Below are positions 1-8,516 of a DNA stretch of 64,000 nt, piece after piece. The translations under genes were made by a program, and so were the position numbers. A model generated the notes under the pieces. It was not told the origin of the DNA. It saw nothing but the letters and a program-made list of their open reading frames with translations, and made no database searches. Source of the stretch: Microbacterium sp. 67-17 (GTDB lineage: Bacteria; Actinomycetota; Actinomycetes; Actinomycetales; Microbacteriaceae); the NCBI RefSeq assembly GCF_001898325.1, contig NZ_MKTR01000034.1, positions 62,001 through 126,000 on the forward strand. Reading direction: 5' to 3'. Every line of letters begins with the position of its first letter. The first letter of the stretch is position 1.

Positions 1-1
1 C

Positions 2-580
2 CTGGGCCTCGGCTGGGCGGGGCAGGATGCCGCGTGGGAGGAAGCTCTCGATGCCCACGCCGCGGCCACCGAGGCTACTCTGTCGTCGGTTGCGATCCTG
101 CCGCCGAGCCCGATTCAACTGGTCGCCGCCGACGCCGAGATCCCCGTAGGTATCAAGAATGACCTGCCCTACCCCGTCACCGTCACCCTGCACGCAAACA
201 GCGACGACCTGCGGCTCGAGGTCACCGAGAGCATCGAGGTCGAGATCGGACCGCAGCAGAGCACGCGGGCCTCGCTCCCGGTTAAAGCACGGGTTGGCAG
301 CGGAACCGTCCAGGTTGATCTGTCGCTGACGAGCCCCACGGGCGTTCCCATCGGCGATGACCAGTCGCTGGAAGTCAACGTGCGCGCCGACTGGGAGACG
401 ATCGGGCTCATCATCCTGTCGGTTCTGGCGGCTGCGTTCCTCGCTCTCGGCGCGATCCGAACGGTCCGTCGCATCCGTCGCCGTCCCGAAGCAGAGGGCC
501 CTGAAGCAGAGGGCCCCGAAACAGACGATGCTCAGGCTGCGACGGATGCCGACAGCACCGCAGCGGAGGAGCAGTCGTGA
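2..580 (+). CDS. DUF6049-type membrane protein, C-terminal part (5' end outside window)
   Basis: An open frame enters from the left edge and ends in TGA at 578-580, giving about 192 residues. It shows a beta-rich extracytoplasmic stretch, then one membrane helix (starting around GLIILSVLAAAFLALGAI), a short basic stretch and an acidic tail with two PEAEG-type repeats. A protein of this layout directly upstream of murJ is usual in actinobacteria, where it is called DUF6049 and has no established function. The murJ start overlaps its stop (GTGA, 577-580), so the two are probably co-translated. The N-terminal part is not visible, so the family call rests on position and C-terminal layout. Confidence 0.75.
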   Translation: MGLGWAGQDAAWEEALDAHAAATEATLSSVAILPPSPIQLVAADAEIPVGIKNDLPYPVTVTLHANSDDLRLEVTESIEVEIGPQQSTRASLPVKARVGSGTVQVDLSLTSPTGVPIGDDQSLEVNVRADWETIGLIILSVLAAAFLALGAIRTVRRIRRRPEAEGPEAEGPETDDAQAATDADSTAAEEQS

Positions 581-2175
581 GTTCCATTGGGCGTGCGAGC
601 ACCCTCATCGCCGCCGGTACGCTCGTGTCGCGGCTCACCGGGTTTCTTCGCTCGGTCGTGTTGGTCGCAGCCGTCGGCTCCGTGGGCAGCCGCGCAGCCG
701 ACGCCTTCACAATCGCGAACCAGCTGCCCAACAACCTCTACGCGATCATCTCGACGGGCCTGCTGACAGCGGTCGTCGTGCCACAGATCGTGCAGGCCGC
801 CGCGCATGCCGACGGCGGTCGCGCGTTCATCTCGAAGCTGTTCACTCTCGGCACCGTCGCGCTCGTTGCGACCACTGCCATCGGCACGATCGCAGCTCCT
901 CTGCTCGTGCAGCTGTACGCGTCACAGTTCACGCCCGACCAGTTGGCTCTCGCTACCGCGTTCGCCTACTGGTGCATCCCGCAGCTGCTGTTCTACGGGC
1001 TCTACGCCCTCCTCGGCGAGATTCTCAATGCCCGGCGCGTCTACGGCCCGTTCACGTGGGCGCCGATCGCCAACAATGTCATCTCGATCGCGGGCTTCGG
1101 TGTCTTCATCGTGATCTTCGGAGGCCCGGTCACGGAGGTCGCCGACTGGACACCGACGATGATCGCGCTGCTCGCAGGCACCGCCACCCTCGGCATCGTG
1201 GTGCAGGCGGCCGTACTCATGGTCTTTTGGGTGCGGGCCGGATTGCACCTGCGCCCCGACTTCGCGTGGCGAGGCGTGGGCCTTCGCAACATCGGACGCC
1301 TCGCAGGCTGGACCTTCCTCATGGTCGTGGTCGGTCAGGTCGCGGGGATCGTGCAGAGCCAGATCATGTCGGTCGTGTCGGGTGACGCTCCGGCCGCCAC
1401 CGTCGCCGCCAACGCGTGGCTGCTGTACATGCTGCCCTTCTCGGTGTTCGTCCTGTCGATCGGTACCCCCTACTTCACGCAGCTGAGCGAGCACGCAGCC
1501 GCCGGCCGTGACGAAGAGGTCCGCGCCGACATCGCGCGCAGCATCCGTCTTCTCGGCCTGTTCATGGTGATCTCCACCGCGGTCCTCGCCGCCGCCGCAG
1601 TACCGGCCTCCCGAATCTTCACCACCACGGCGGACTACGCAGTGGATGCGTCGTGGGTGCTGCTCGCTTTCCTCGTCGGGCTCATCCCCCAGACCGTGCT
1701 GTTCATCATCGGGCGCGTCTTCTACGCCTACAACGACACCCGAACCCCGTTCTTCTTCACCCTCGTGCAGGCGAGCATCGTCATCATCACGGCGGTGCTC
1801 GCACTGAACCTGCCGACAGCGTTCGTCACCGCCGGGATCGCGCTCGGTCAGTCTCTCGCGGTGTGCGTCCAGCTGGCCCTGGCCACCTGGTTCCTCCGTC
1901 GCCGCCTCTCCCGCATCGGAATCAGACGATGGATGCCGTCCCTTGCGCTCTTTGCCGCGGCTGCCGTGCCAGCCGGACTGGTGGGCTGGGGTGTGTACCT
2001 TCTGTCCGGCGCTGAAACCAGCTGGATGCTCCAGAATCAGTTCACCGGCGCACTCGGCTCGGCTCTGATCGGCGTCGTCGCCCTGGCGGTCTATATCGGC
2101 ATCCTCGCTTTGCTGCGCGTTCCCGAGCTCACCGCGGCATGGCAGACGATCCGGCGGATCAGCTCGCGACGGTGA
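577..2175 (+). CDS. murJ: Lipid II flippase MurJ
   Basis: This 532-residue polytopic membrane protein of the MOP/MviN family moves the peptidoglycan precursor lipid II across the cytoplasmic membrane. The conserved N-terminal stretch TLVSRLTGFLRSVVL is present, and roughly 14 hydrophobic segments span its length. It lacks the C-terminal kinase-like and carbohydrate-binding extension of mycobacterial MviN, so it is the short form. GTG is taken as the start because it overlaps the upstream stop by four bases. A gap of about 100 bases with its own promoter separates it from trxB. Confidence 0.92.
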   Translation: MSSIGRASTLIAAGTLVSRLTGFLRSVVLVAAVGSVGSRAADAFTIANQLPNNLYAIISTGLLTAVVVPQIVQAAAHADGGRAFISKLFTLGTVALVATTAIGTIAAPLLVQLYASQFTPDQLALATAFAYWCIPQLLFYGLYALLGEILNARRVYGPFTWAPIANNVISIAGFGVFIVIFGGPVTEVADWTPTMIALLAGTATLGIVVQAAVLMVFWVRAGLHLRPDFAWRGVGLRNIGRLAGWTFLMVVVGQVAGIVQSQIMSVVSGDAPAATVAANAWLLYMLPFSVFVLSIGTPYFTQLSEHAAAGRDEEVRADIARSIRLLGLFMVISTAVLAAAAVPASRIFTTTADYAVDASWVLLAFLVGLIPQTVLFIIGRVFYAYNDTRTPFFFTLVQASIVIITAVLALNLPTAFVTAGIALGQSLAVCVQLALATWFLRRRLSRIGIRRWMPSLALFAAAAVPAGLVGWGVYLLSGAETSWMLQNQFTGALGSALIGVVALAVYIGILALLRVPELTAAWQTIRRISSRR

Positions 2176-2222
2176 CCGTCTCTCACCTGAACGGTGGGTG
2201 ACGCTCCCGGTAACCGGGCCTG

Positions 2223-2249
2223 GGGAATGTCGCGCGGATAGCATGTGTT
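2223..2249 (+). promoter_or_regulatory. SigR/SigH-type promoter of trxB
   Basis: GGGAAT at 2223-2228 and GTT at 2247-2249 are separated by exactly 18 bases. This matches the GGGAAY-N18/19-GTT consensus of the actinobacterial thiol-stress sigma factor SigR/SigH. The thioredoxin system is a classical target of that sigma factor. The site lies 33 bases before the trxB ATG. Confidence 0.7.
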
Positions 2250-2281
2250 GAAGCATCCGGAACCGCAACGAAGGGTCGCTC

Positions 2282-3265
2282 ATGCGCAACGTCATCATCA
2301 TCGGGTCCGGCCCTGCCGGATACACCGCAGCAATCTATGCGGCCCGTGGTGGGCACCAGCCGCTCGTCATCGCAAGCTCGGTCGAGGCCGGCGGTGAGCT
2401 CATGAACACCACTGAGGTCGAGAACTTCCCCGGCTTCCCCGAAGGCATCATGGGTCCTGACCTCATGGCAAAAATGCAGGTCCAGGCAGAAAAATTCGGT
2501 TCTGAGATCGTCTACGACGACGTCGTTTCCGCGTCACTCGACGGCCCGGTCAAGTCCGTGACCCTCGGGTCGGGAGCGGTGCACGAAGCTCACGCCGTGA
2601 TCTTCGCAACAGGCTCCGCGCCTCGCAAGCTCGGCATCGAGGGCGAGAAGACCTTCTCGGGCCGCGGAGTCTCGTACTGCGCGACCTGCGACGGGTTCTT
2701 CTTCCGCGAGCGCGTGATCGCGGTGGTCGGCGGTGGCGACTCCGCCATGGAGGAGGCGACGTTCCTCACCAAATTCGCCTCAAAGGTGTACATCATTCAC
2801 CGCCGCGATGAGCTGCGCGCATCGAAGATCATGCAGGATCGCGCGTTCGCGAACGAGAAGATCGAGTTCATCTTGAACAGCGAGATCATCGACATCAGCG
2901 GCGGCGACCAGGTAACCGGTGCCACGTTGCGCAACACCGCCACCGGCGAGACGTCCGAGCTCGCGCTCGACGGGATCTTCGTCGCGATCGGCCACGACCC
3001 GCGCACGCACCTCGTTCACGGCGTGCTCGAACTCACAGAAGATGGCACCATCCAGCTCGAAGGCCGTTCTTCGCGCACGTCGCTTCCCGGTGTCTTCGCG
3101 GCCGGTGACGTGATCGACCCCACCTACCGGCAGGCAGTCACCGCCGCCGGATCGGGCGCGGTTGCTGCCCTGGACGTTGAGCACTACCTCGCCGCCCTGC
3201 TCGAGGACGCCACCGACCCGCTGCCTGACGAGCCTGTCGACGTCCCCAGCGAGGCTCTGGCCTGA
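2282..3265 (+). CDS. trxB: Thioredoxin-disulfide reductase
   Basis: This 327-residue low-molecular-weight flavoprotein passes electrons from NADPH to thioredoxin. The FAD-binding GSGPAG motif is near residues 8-13, the redox-active pair is CATC at 133-136, and the NADPH-binding GGGDSAMEE follows near residue 150. A C-terminal AAGD motif (FAD site) is also present. A ribosome site (AAGGG) precedes the ATG. It sits upstream of trxA in the same direction with a 64-base gap, and a SigR-type promoter ahead of it suggests induction by disulfide stress. The acidic C-terminal tail is a little longer than in E. coli TrxB. Confidence 0.95.
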   Translation: MRNVIIIGSGPAGYTAAIYAARGGHQPLVIASSVEAGGELMNTTEVENFPGFPEGIMGPDLMAKMQVQAEKFGSEIVYDDVVSASLDGPVKSVTLGSGAVHEAHAVIFATGSAPRKLGIEGEKTFSGRGVSYCATCDGFFFRERVIAVVGGGDSAMEEATFLTKFASKVYIIHRRDELRASKIMQDRAFANEKIEFILNSEIIDISGGDQVTGATLRNTATGETSELALDGIFVAIGHDPRTHLVHGVLELTEDGTIQLEGRSSRTSLPGVFAAGDVIDPTYRQAVTAAGSGAVAALDVEHYLAALLEDATDPLPDEPVDVPSEALA

Positions 3266-3329
3266 GCGCCGGAACAATCGTCGCCACTGACGCGTTTTCA
3301 CAACCGAAAGCTTTGACGAAGGAGAACAC

Positions 3330-3653
3330 ATGACTGCCGCTGCAACCACCTCGGCAACGTGGGACCAGGATGTCCTGCAAGCCGATGGCCCCGTTCTTGT
3401 CGACTTCTGGGCAGCCTGGTGCGGCCCGTGTCGCATGGTCGCCCCGGTGTTGGACGAGATCCAGGCCGAGCACCCCGACAAGATCACCATCCTCAAGCTC
3501 AACGTCGATGAGAACCCCGACCTCGCGATGAAGTATCAGATCACCTCGATCCCCGCCATGAAGGTTTTCCAGGGCGGCGAGGTCAAGACGACGATCATCG
3601 GCGCGAAGCCGAAGTACGCACTCGAGCAAGATCTCGCCGAGTTCATCGGCTGA
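3330..3653 (+). CDS. trxA: Thioredoxin
   Basis: A 107-residue cytoplasmic thioredoxin that reduces protein disulfides and is recharged by the TrxB encoded just upstream. The active site is WCGPC at residues 30-34, and the cis-proline region TSIPAMKVF is present. A strong ribosome site (AAGGAGAA) precedes the ATG. Length and layout are typical of the family. A hairpin after the stop probably ends the trxBA transcript. Confidence 0.96.
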   Translation: MTAAATTSATWDQDVLQADGPVLVDFWAAWCGPCRMVAPVLDEIQAEHPDKITILKLNVDENPDLAMKYQITSIPAMKVFQGGEVKTTIIGAKPKYALEQDLAEFIG

Positions 3654-3667
3654 TCTGCCGCTCTGAC

Positions 3668-3706
3668 ACGGATGCCGCGGTTCCCTCACGGGGCTGCGGC
3701 ATCCGT
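3668..3706. terminator. Hairpin between convergent trxA and the small hypothetical gene
   Basis: ACGGATGCCGC at 3668-3678 is the exact inverted copy of GCGGCATCCGT at 3696-3706, giving an 11-bp stem with a 17-base loop. It lies in the short gap between two converging genes, so it could stop transcription from both sides. There is no long T tract. Confidence 0.55.
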
Positions 3707-3755
3707 CATTGTTGGGCACATCTGCGCTCTGCGCCTCACGCGAGGACGCACTTCC

Positions 3756-4094
3756 TCAGGGAACGTCGGGAAGCAGTGAATCCCAGGTACGGTGCCGCGA
3801 CGAGCCCAGCAGGCGCCAGACGGCGCGGGTGAGTGGTGGATAGTCCAGTGCGATCTGCCGGAGTACGCGGTAATGCCGGATGCCGGTGGAGGGCAACCCT
3901 GTGGTCAGGATGTTCTCGGCCCGCAGCATCAAAACGACGAGCTCGTCCACCGTGGGGAGATCCTCCATGAACTCCCACGGATCTTCACCCGCTCGCAGCC
4001 TTTCCTCGACGAGCACCGACAATTCGTCAGCCGCTTCAGCGCGCAGCAGCTCGAGACTCGCCCGACGGGTCGGGGCCGAATTCTCGCGCGTCAT
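3756..4094 (-). CDS. Conserved hypothetical protein next to parB
   Basis: A 112-residue, mostly helical, acidic protein with no signal peptide or membrane segment. The N-terminal half is rich in Glu/Leu (LRAEAADELSVLVEERL), suggesting a helical bundle; the C-terminal half has a TRAVWRLLGSSRHRTW stretch. I do not recognise a family with a known role. It lies 48 bases downstream of parB in the same direction and may share the parAB transcript. It converges with trxA. Confidence 0.6.
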   Translation of the reverse strand: MTRENSAPTRRASLELLRAEAADELSVLVEERLRAGEDPWEFMEDLPTVDELVVLMLRAENILTTGLPSTGIRHYRVLRQIALDYPPLTRAVWRLLGSSRHRTWDSLLPDVP

Positions 4095-4142
4095 AACTCC
4101 AGCGTACGTCGCCCTGAGCCCCGGCCGCCCGGATGTGGATGA

Positions 4143-5075
4143 TCAGGACCCGAAGCCATCGACACCGAGTTCCGCGAGAATGCGGTTCAGATCCTGGATG
4201 CTTGCAAAATCAATGCTGATCTGCCCTTTTTTCGCGGCCAGAGTGATCTTCACGCGGGTGTCGAGGCGGTCACCGAGCCGCTCGGCGAGTTCGTCGAGGT
4301 GACCACGGCGGCCGCCAGCCTGTGGCTTGGCCGCCTTTCGTCCGGCGGATGCCGCGCCCTTCGCTGCAGCTTCAGCCTCTCGCACCGAAAGGTCTTCGTT
4401 GACGATCTTGTCAGCGAGGCGGGCCATGGCATCATCGCCTTCGACCGACAGGATCGCGCGGGCGTGACCTGCGCTGATCACACCGGCCGCCACGCGCTGC
4501 TGCACGGGGATCGGAAGCTTCAGCAGGCGGATCGTGTTGCTGATCTGGGGTCTCGACCGACCGATCCGCCCCGCGAGCTCCTCCTGCGTGATGCCGAAGT
4601 CCTCGAGCAACTGCTGGTAGGCAGAGGCTTCTTCGAGCGGGTTGAGCTGCGAGCGGTGCAGGTTTTCGAGCAGAGCGTCTCGCAGCAGGTTCTCGTCTGC
4701 GGTGTCGCGGACGATCGCCGGGATGGAGTCAAGGCCCGCCTCCCGAGAGGCCCGGGTGCGACGCTCACCCATGATGAGCTCATAGGTCCCATCGCCACGA
4801 TCGCGGACAACGACGGGCTGGAGCACGCCGAACTCACGCACGCTGTGCACAAGTTCTGCGAGTTCATCCGGGTCGAAGTTCGTGCGTGGCTGCCGCGGAT
4901 TGGGGACAATCGCGTTCGGGTCGACGTGGATCAGTCGGGCTCCTGGCACCGTGACGAGATCCTCGGCAGGGGGTGCTTCGGGGAAGAAGACGTCCACGGG
5001 GCGGCTCTCGCCCTGATCGGTGGTGGGGATGAGAGCGCCGATTCCTCGACCGAGTCCCGTTCGCTTGGCCATCAC
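4143..5075 (-). CDS. parB: Chromosome partitioning protein ParB
   Basis: A 310-residue CTP-dependent DNA clamp that loads at parS sites and spreads to organise the origin for segregation with ParA. The N-terminal RTGLGRGIGALIP segment is the usual ParA-contacting tail. GERRTRASREAG is the CTP-binding box C, and the helix-turn-helix lies in ITQEELAGRIGRSRPQISN. The C-terminal dimerisation region is present. The start is either GTG at 5075, overlapping the parA stop, or ATG three bases later. Three parS sites lie 1-1.8 kb upstream. Confidence 0.95.
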   Translation of the reverse strand: MMAKRTGLGRGIGALIPTTDQGESRPVDVFFPEAPPAEDLVTVPGARLIHVDPNAIVPNPRQPRTNFDPDELAELVHSVREFGVLQPVVVRDRGDGTYELIMGERRTRASREAGLDSIPAIVRDTADENLLRDALLENLHRSQLNPLEEASAYQQLLEDFGITQEELAGRIGRSRPQISNTIRLLKLPIPVQQRVAAGVISAGHARAILSVEGDDAMARLADKIVNEDLSVREAEAAAKGAASAGRKAAKPQAGGRRGHLDELAERLGDRLDTRVKITLAAKKGQISIDFASIQDLNRILAELGVDGFGS

Positions 5076-6043
5076 GCGTCCCTCTCTTCAGCGCCACGGT
5101 CGCGCGCAGATATCCCAGCGGCTTCCCCGTTCGCGACATCCGGGCGCTGATCGCGCCGGACGATCTCGACGGCAGCCTCGCGATACGCCACTGCCCCGAC
5201 GGACTGCCCATCGTAGGCGATCACAGTCTGCCCGAAGCTCGGCGCCTCCGAGATGCGAACCGACCTTGGGATGACCGTGGTGAGCACCTGATCCGCGAAG
5301 TGCGCACGAACCTCATCAGCCACCTGTTGTGAGAGGCGAGTGCGGCCGTCGTACATCGTGAGCAGGATCGTCGAGAGCGTGAGTGTGGGGTTCAGGTGTC
5401 TTTGGATCATCGACACCGTTCCCATCAACTGGCTGAGCCCCTCGAGCGCGTAGTACTCACACTGGATGGGAATGAGGACTTCATCGGCCGCGGTGAACGC
5501 GTTGATGGTGAGCAGCCCGAGGGAGGGCGGGCAGTCGATGAGCACGATGTCGATATCCGTGCCCGTCGTGGACAGGTGCTTCTCCAATGCCGTCCGCAGC
5601 CGCCGCTCGCGAGCCACGAGCGAAACGAGCTCGATCTCCGCTCCCGCGAGGTGGATCGTGCTCGGAGCACAGAAGAGCCTGGGGGACTCGGGGCTCTGCT
5701 GGACGACCTCAGACAGTGGTCGCTCCTCGACGAGGACGTCGTAGACGCTCGGAGTCTCCGCGTTGTGCGGGATGCTGAGCGCGGTGGACGCGTTACCCTG
5801 CGGGTCGAGGTCGACGACCAGCACCGTGGCGCCCATGTGCGCGAACGCGGCTGCGAGGTTGACGGTTGACGTGGTCTTACCGACCCCACCCTTCTGGTTC
5901 GACACCGTGAAGATGCGTCGCCTACCCGAGTACGCCATCGGGATGGAATCGAGGGCTCGGCGGCGTGCCGTGAGGTCTGCGAGTTCGCGCGCCAAGGGGG
6001 TGTCATAGAACGAGTCCGTCGCGGGATCCTCGTCGTGTTTCAC
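5072..6043 (-). CDS. parA: Chromosome partitioning ATPase ParA (Soj)
   Basis: A 323-residue deviant-Walker ATPase that binds DNA non-specifically and works with ParB to separate newly copied origins. The Walker A box is KGGVGKTTST; the Walker B-type DCPPSLG and the QCEYYALEGLSQL segment are characteristic of Soj proteins. The GTG start at 6043-6041 lies inside a parS sequence, so ParB bound there could affect parA expression directly. A roughly 40-residue N-terminal extension precedes the ATPase core, as in other actinobacteria. Confidence 0.95.
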   Translation of the reverse strand: MKHDEDPATDSFYDTPLARELADLTARRRALDSIPMAYSGRRRIFTVSNQKGGVGKTTSTVNLAAAFAHMGATVLVVDLDPQGNASTALSIPHNAETPSVYDVLVEERPLSEVVQQSPESPRLFCAPSTIHLAGAEIELVSLVARERRLRTALEKHLSTTGTDIDIVLIDCPPSLGLLTINAFTAADEVLIPIQCEYYALEGLSQLMGTVSMIQRHLNPTLTLSTILLTMYDGRTRLSQQVADEVRAHFADQVLTTVIPRSVRISEAPSFGQTVIAYDGQSVGAVAYREAAVEIVRRDQRPDVANGEAAGISARDRGAEERDA

Positions 6044-6051
6044 GTGAAACG
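6036..6051. promoter_or_regulatory. parS site 1 (overlaps the parA start)
   Basis: TGTTTCACGTGAAACG matches the 16-bp parS consensus TGTTTCACGTGAAACA at 15 positions. The parA GTG start codon is within it. Confidence 0.9.
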
Positions 6052-6126
6052 CTCCGATCGGGTCATGGGCTTCTCTACTCTATGTGCGGCTTACGACTCG
6101 ACCCCGGGCCGGTCTCGGGGACTCAA

Positions 6127-6142
6127 CGTTTCACGTGAAACA
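6127..6142. promoter_or_regulatory. parS site 2
   Basis: CGTTTCACGTGAAACA matches the parS consensus at 15 of 16 positions. It lies in the 130-base gap between rsmG and parA, 91 bases from site 1. Confidence 0.9.
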
Positions 6143-6173
6143 TGCGGGCTGAGTTCGTCACGGCTTCACGCCC

Positions 6174-6800
6174 TCAACCACCCACGGTGGCATGCACAAC
6201 ACGAGTCGTCTCGTCGAGGACACCCTCGCCGAGGGTGAGAACCCCGACCTCGGTGAGTCCGTATCGACGGATCTGCTTCTGCGCGGCATCGATCTCCGCC
6301 TCAGCGCCCCGACCTTTGAACAGCATCAGCTTGCCCCCGGGACGCACGAGAGGAGCTGTCATCGGGATCAGTGTGCGAAGTGCGCTCACGGCACGAGCCG
6401 TGACGACATCCACCGGCTCCTCGGGAGTCCACTCTTCGGCGCGTGCGCGAACGACCACGACGTTGCCGAGCCCCAGTACATCGGCCTGCTCCATCAACCA
6501 GGCCACGCGACGCTCCATCGGTTCGACCAGCGTCCACCTGACATCGGGACGCGCGATGGCCAACACGATCCCGGGGAGTCCCGCACCCGAACCGATGTCC
6601 GCGGCGTGCCCCTCGAAGAGCGGCGCTGCGATCGCACTGTTCAGAACGTGTCGCGTCCATAGCCGCGGCAGTTCGAGGGGACCGATGAGTCCCCGGGTCT
6701 CGCCCTGGTCTGCCAGCGCAGCGGTGAATGCGCGCGCGAGGCCGATCCGGTCGCCAAACAGGTCTGCCGCTGCCGAAGGCTCGGCCTCAAGGGTGCTCAT
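6174..6800 (-). CDS. rsmG: 16S rRNA (guanine-N7) methyltransferase RsmG
   Basis: An S-adenosylmethionine-dependent enzyme that methylates a guanine in 16S rRNA (G527 in E. coli). The SAM-binding loop is DIGSGAGLPGIVLA, followed by a second conserved block FKGRGAEAEID. ATG at 6800 (208 residues) is preferred because the frame before it is made up of the perfect parS at 6804-6819. A GTG at 6824, abutting the upstream stop, is the alternative. Genes encoding RsmG beside parA are nearly universal around bacterial origins. Confidence 0.9.
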   Translation of the reverse strand: MSTLEAEPSAAADLFGDRIGLARAFTAALADQGETRGLIGPLELPRLWTRHVLNSAIAAPLFEGHAADIGSGAGLPGIVLAIARPDVRWTLVEPMERRVAWLMEQADVLGLGNVVVVRARAEEWTPEEPVDVVTARAVSALRTLIPMTAPLVRPGGKLMLFKGRGAEAEIDAAQKQIRRYGLTEVGVLTLGEGVLDETTRVVHATVGG

Positions 6801-6803
6801 CGA

Positions 6804-6819
6804 TGTTTCACGTGAAACA
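6804..6819. promoter_or_regulatory. parS site 3 (perfect)
   Basis: TGTTTCACGTGAAACA is a 16/16 match to the parS consensus. It lies between the jag-type gene and the preferred rsmG start. Confidence 0.95.
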
Positions 6820-6824
6820 TGCAC

Positions 6825-7343
6825 TTACGCGCGGCGGATGACGGTGTGCCGCTCGGCGCCCTCGCCGTACGACTCCGAGACCAAGCCACGCTCAGCAACG
6901 AGGTCGTGGATGAGCTTGCGCTCATAGCTGGACATCGGCGGAAGTGAAGCCTGCGAGGCTCCTTCGTCCAACCGAGCTACGGCGCGGTCGACAAGAGTGT
7001 CGAGCTCTCGCTGCCGCGTGTCGCGCGACCCGCCGATGTCCAGGATCAAGCGGGAGAAACGACCCGTCTGATTCTGGACCGCAATACGCGTGAGCTCCTG
7101 GAGCGCCTGCACGGTCGTCGGGTCGGACAGAGCGCCGAGGCCGGCGGTTCCTTCTCCGCCGTCCCGCTCGATCGAGACGTACGCGCGACCATTACGGACA
7201 TCCAATGCGAGGTCGCCATCGATGTCTGCGATATCGAGAAGGCCCTCGAGGAAGTCGGCGGCGACGTCGCCCTCCTGCTCCAGGTCTTCGATGGTCGCCT
7301 CTGCGCGAGACGAAGCGGTGTCGGGGGTCGTTGTCATCTCCAC
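6825..7343 (-). CDS. jag: Jag/KhpB-type RNA-binding protein (KH and R3H domains)
   Basis: A 172-residue cytoplasmic protein with a KH-type domain in the middle (after EGLLDIADIDGDLALDV) and a C-terminal R3H domain (SSYERKLIHDLVAERG). It lacks the N-terminal Jag-N domain seen in Firmicutes, as is normal for actinobacteria. KhpB proteins bind RNA and influence cell division and envelope growth; the partner KhpA is not in this window. It sits directly downstream of yidC in the rpmH-rnpA-yidD-yidC-jag series, with nine bases between genes. Confidence 0.88.
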   Translation of the reverse strand: MEMTTTPDTASSRAEATIEDLEQEGDVAADFLEGLLDIADIDGDLALDVRNGRAYVSIERDGGEGTAGLGALSDPTTVQALQELTRIAVQNQTGRFSRLILDIGGSRDTRQRELDTLVDRAVARLDEGASQASLPPMSSYERKLIHDLVAERGLVSESYGEGAERHTVIRRA

Positions 7344-7352
7344 CCTCTGTTC

Positions 7353-8513
7353 CTAGTTGTTCGGTTCCGGGGTGGGTGATGAGCCCTCCGCCGCACTGCC
7401 TGGTGGACGCTGGTTCTGTGGCCGGGAATTCGTCCCGCCCGTCGGCCGCTGGCCTTGCTTCTTCGCGCGCTGTTTGCTCATCGGCTGCTCACGCTTCGGG
7501 GCCTGAGCCTTGGTCTTCTCGGCCTCTTCCAGAAGTCGCTGCTGCTCGGCGAGGTACTTGTCCATCGGAACGACCTTGCCGCTGGAGTCGATCGCCTTGC
7601 CCTTCCGAGCCAGTCGCTCCTCGCGCTGCTTCGCGGCCTCGGATCCCGGGGTCGGCATCTCACGGATGACGATGAACTGCTGAACCATCGTCCAGATGTT
7701 GCTCGTGAACCAGTACAGAACAACACCGAGCGGGAAGAAGACGCCCGAGAACACGAACGCGAACGGAAGTACCCACAGCATGATGCGCTGCATCTGGTAG
7801 GCCTGGCCGGTCTTTGCCTCGGGGGAGAGGTTCTTCGAAATGATCTGCAGCTGGGTGAAGAACTGCGACGCGATCATCAGCACCACGAGCACCACGAGGA
7901 TCATGACCGCCGGGGTGTTACCCGTGTTCCAGGCATCGATGAGGGTCTCGTGGAGCGATGCGACGCCGAAGAGGGAAGCGTCATAGAACTGCTTCGTAAG
8001 TTCGGGGCTGAGGGCTCCGACGCCACCGAGACCCAGCTCCGCGTTGACCTTCACGCTGCTGAGCACCGAATACAGCGAGAAGAAGACCGGCATCTGCACC
8101 AGCAGTGGAAGGCAACCGGAGACGGGGCTCGTCCCGTGCTTCTTGTAGAGCGCCATCGTCTCGCGACTCATGGCCTCTCGCGAGAGTTGGTCCTTCTTAC
8201 CGCGGTATTTGTCCTGGATCTTCCGCAGCTCCGGAGCGATCTCCATCATCTTGCGCTGCGACTTGATCTGCTTGACGAACAGCGGGATGAGCGCGGCGCG
8301 CACGACCACGACGAGCCCGACGATCGCGAGTACCCAGGTGATGCCGTCCGCCGGTGGCAGTCCGATCGCAGTGAAGAGCCAATGCCACGCGACGAGGATG
8401 AGTTCGACGACCCACTTCAGCGGCCACAGAATGATCGCGAACAGGTCGAAGCCGCCTCCAGCCGCCGCGGTGGGGGACGGGGAGGGTGTCGCACTGGCGA
8501 GGAGATCCAGCAA
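7353..8513 (-). CDS. yidC: Membrane protein insertase YidC
   Basis: A 386-residue Oxa1/YidC/Alb3 insertase that helps integrate membrane proteins with or without SecYEG. It begins with a hydrophobic segment, then the conserved core with KMMEIAPELRKIQDKY (the coiled cytoplasmic loop) and QMPVFFSLYSVL. It ends in a Lys/Gln/Pro-rich cytoplasmic tail that probably touches ribosomes. It lacks the large periplasmic domain of Gram-negative YidC, as expected. The gap to yidD is only three bases. Confidence 0.93.
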   Translation of the reverse strand: MLDLLASATPSPSPTAAAGGGFDLFAIILWPLKWVVELILVAWHWLFTAIGLPPADGITWVLAIVGLVVVVRAALIPLFVKQIKSQRKMMEIAPELRKIQDKYRGKKDQLSREAMSRETMALYKKHGTSPVSGCLPLLVQMPVFFSLYSVLSSVKVNAELGLGGVGALSPELTKQFYDASLFGVASLHETLIDAWNTGNTPAVMILVVLVVLMIASQFFTQLQIISKNLSPEAKTGQAYQMQRIMLWVLPFAFVFSGVFFPLGVVLYWFTSNIWTMVQQFIVIREMPTPGSEAAKQREERLARKGKAIDSSGKVVPMDKYLAEQQRLLEEAEKTKAQAPKREQPMSKQRAKKQGQRPTGGTNSRPQNQRPPGSAAEGSSPTPEPNN

Positions 8514-8516
8514 GGA

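Noticed and set aside
922..2325. Long open frame of 467 codons on the minus strand across murJ
   Set aside because: It is antisense to murJ, has a composition full of Arg/Asp/Gly/His typical of high-GC shadow frames, and no ribosome site or family pattern. Similar long antisense frames at 24960-26633 and 33606-35456 were rejected for the same reason.
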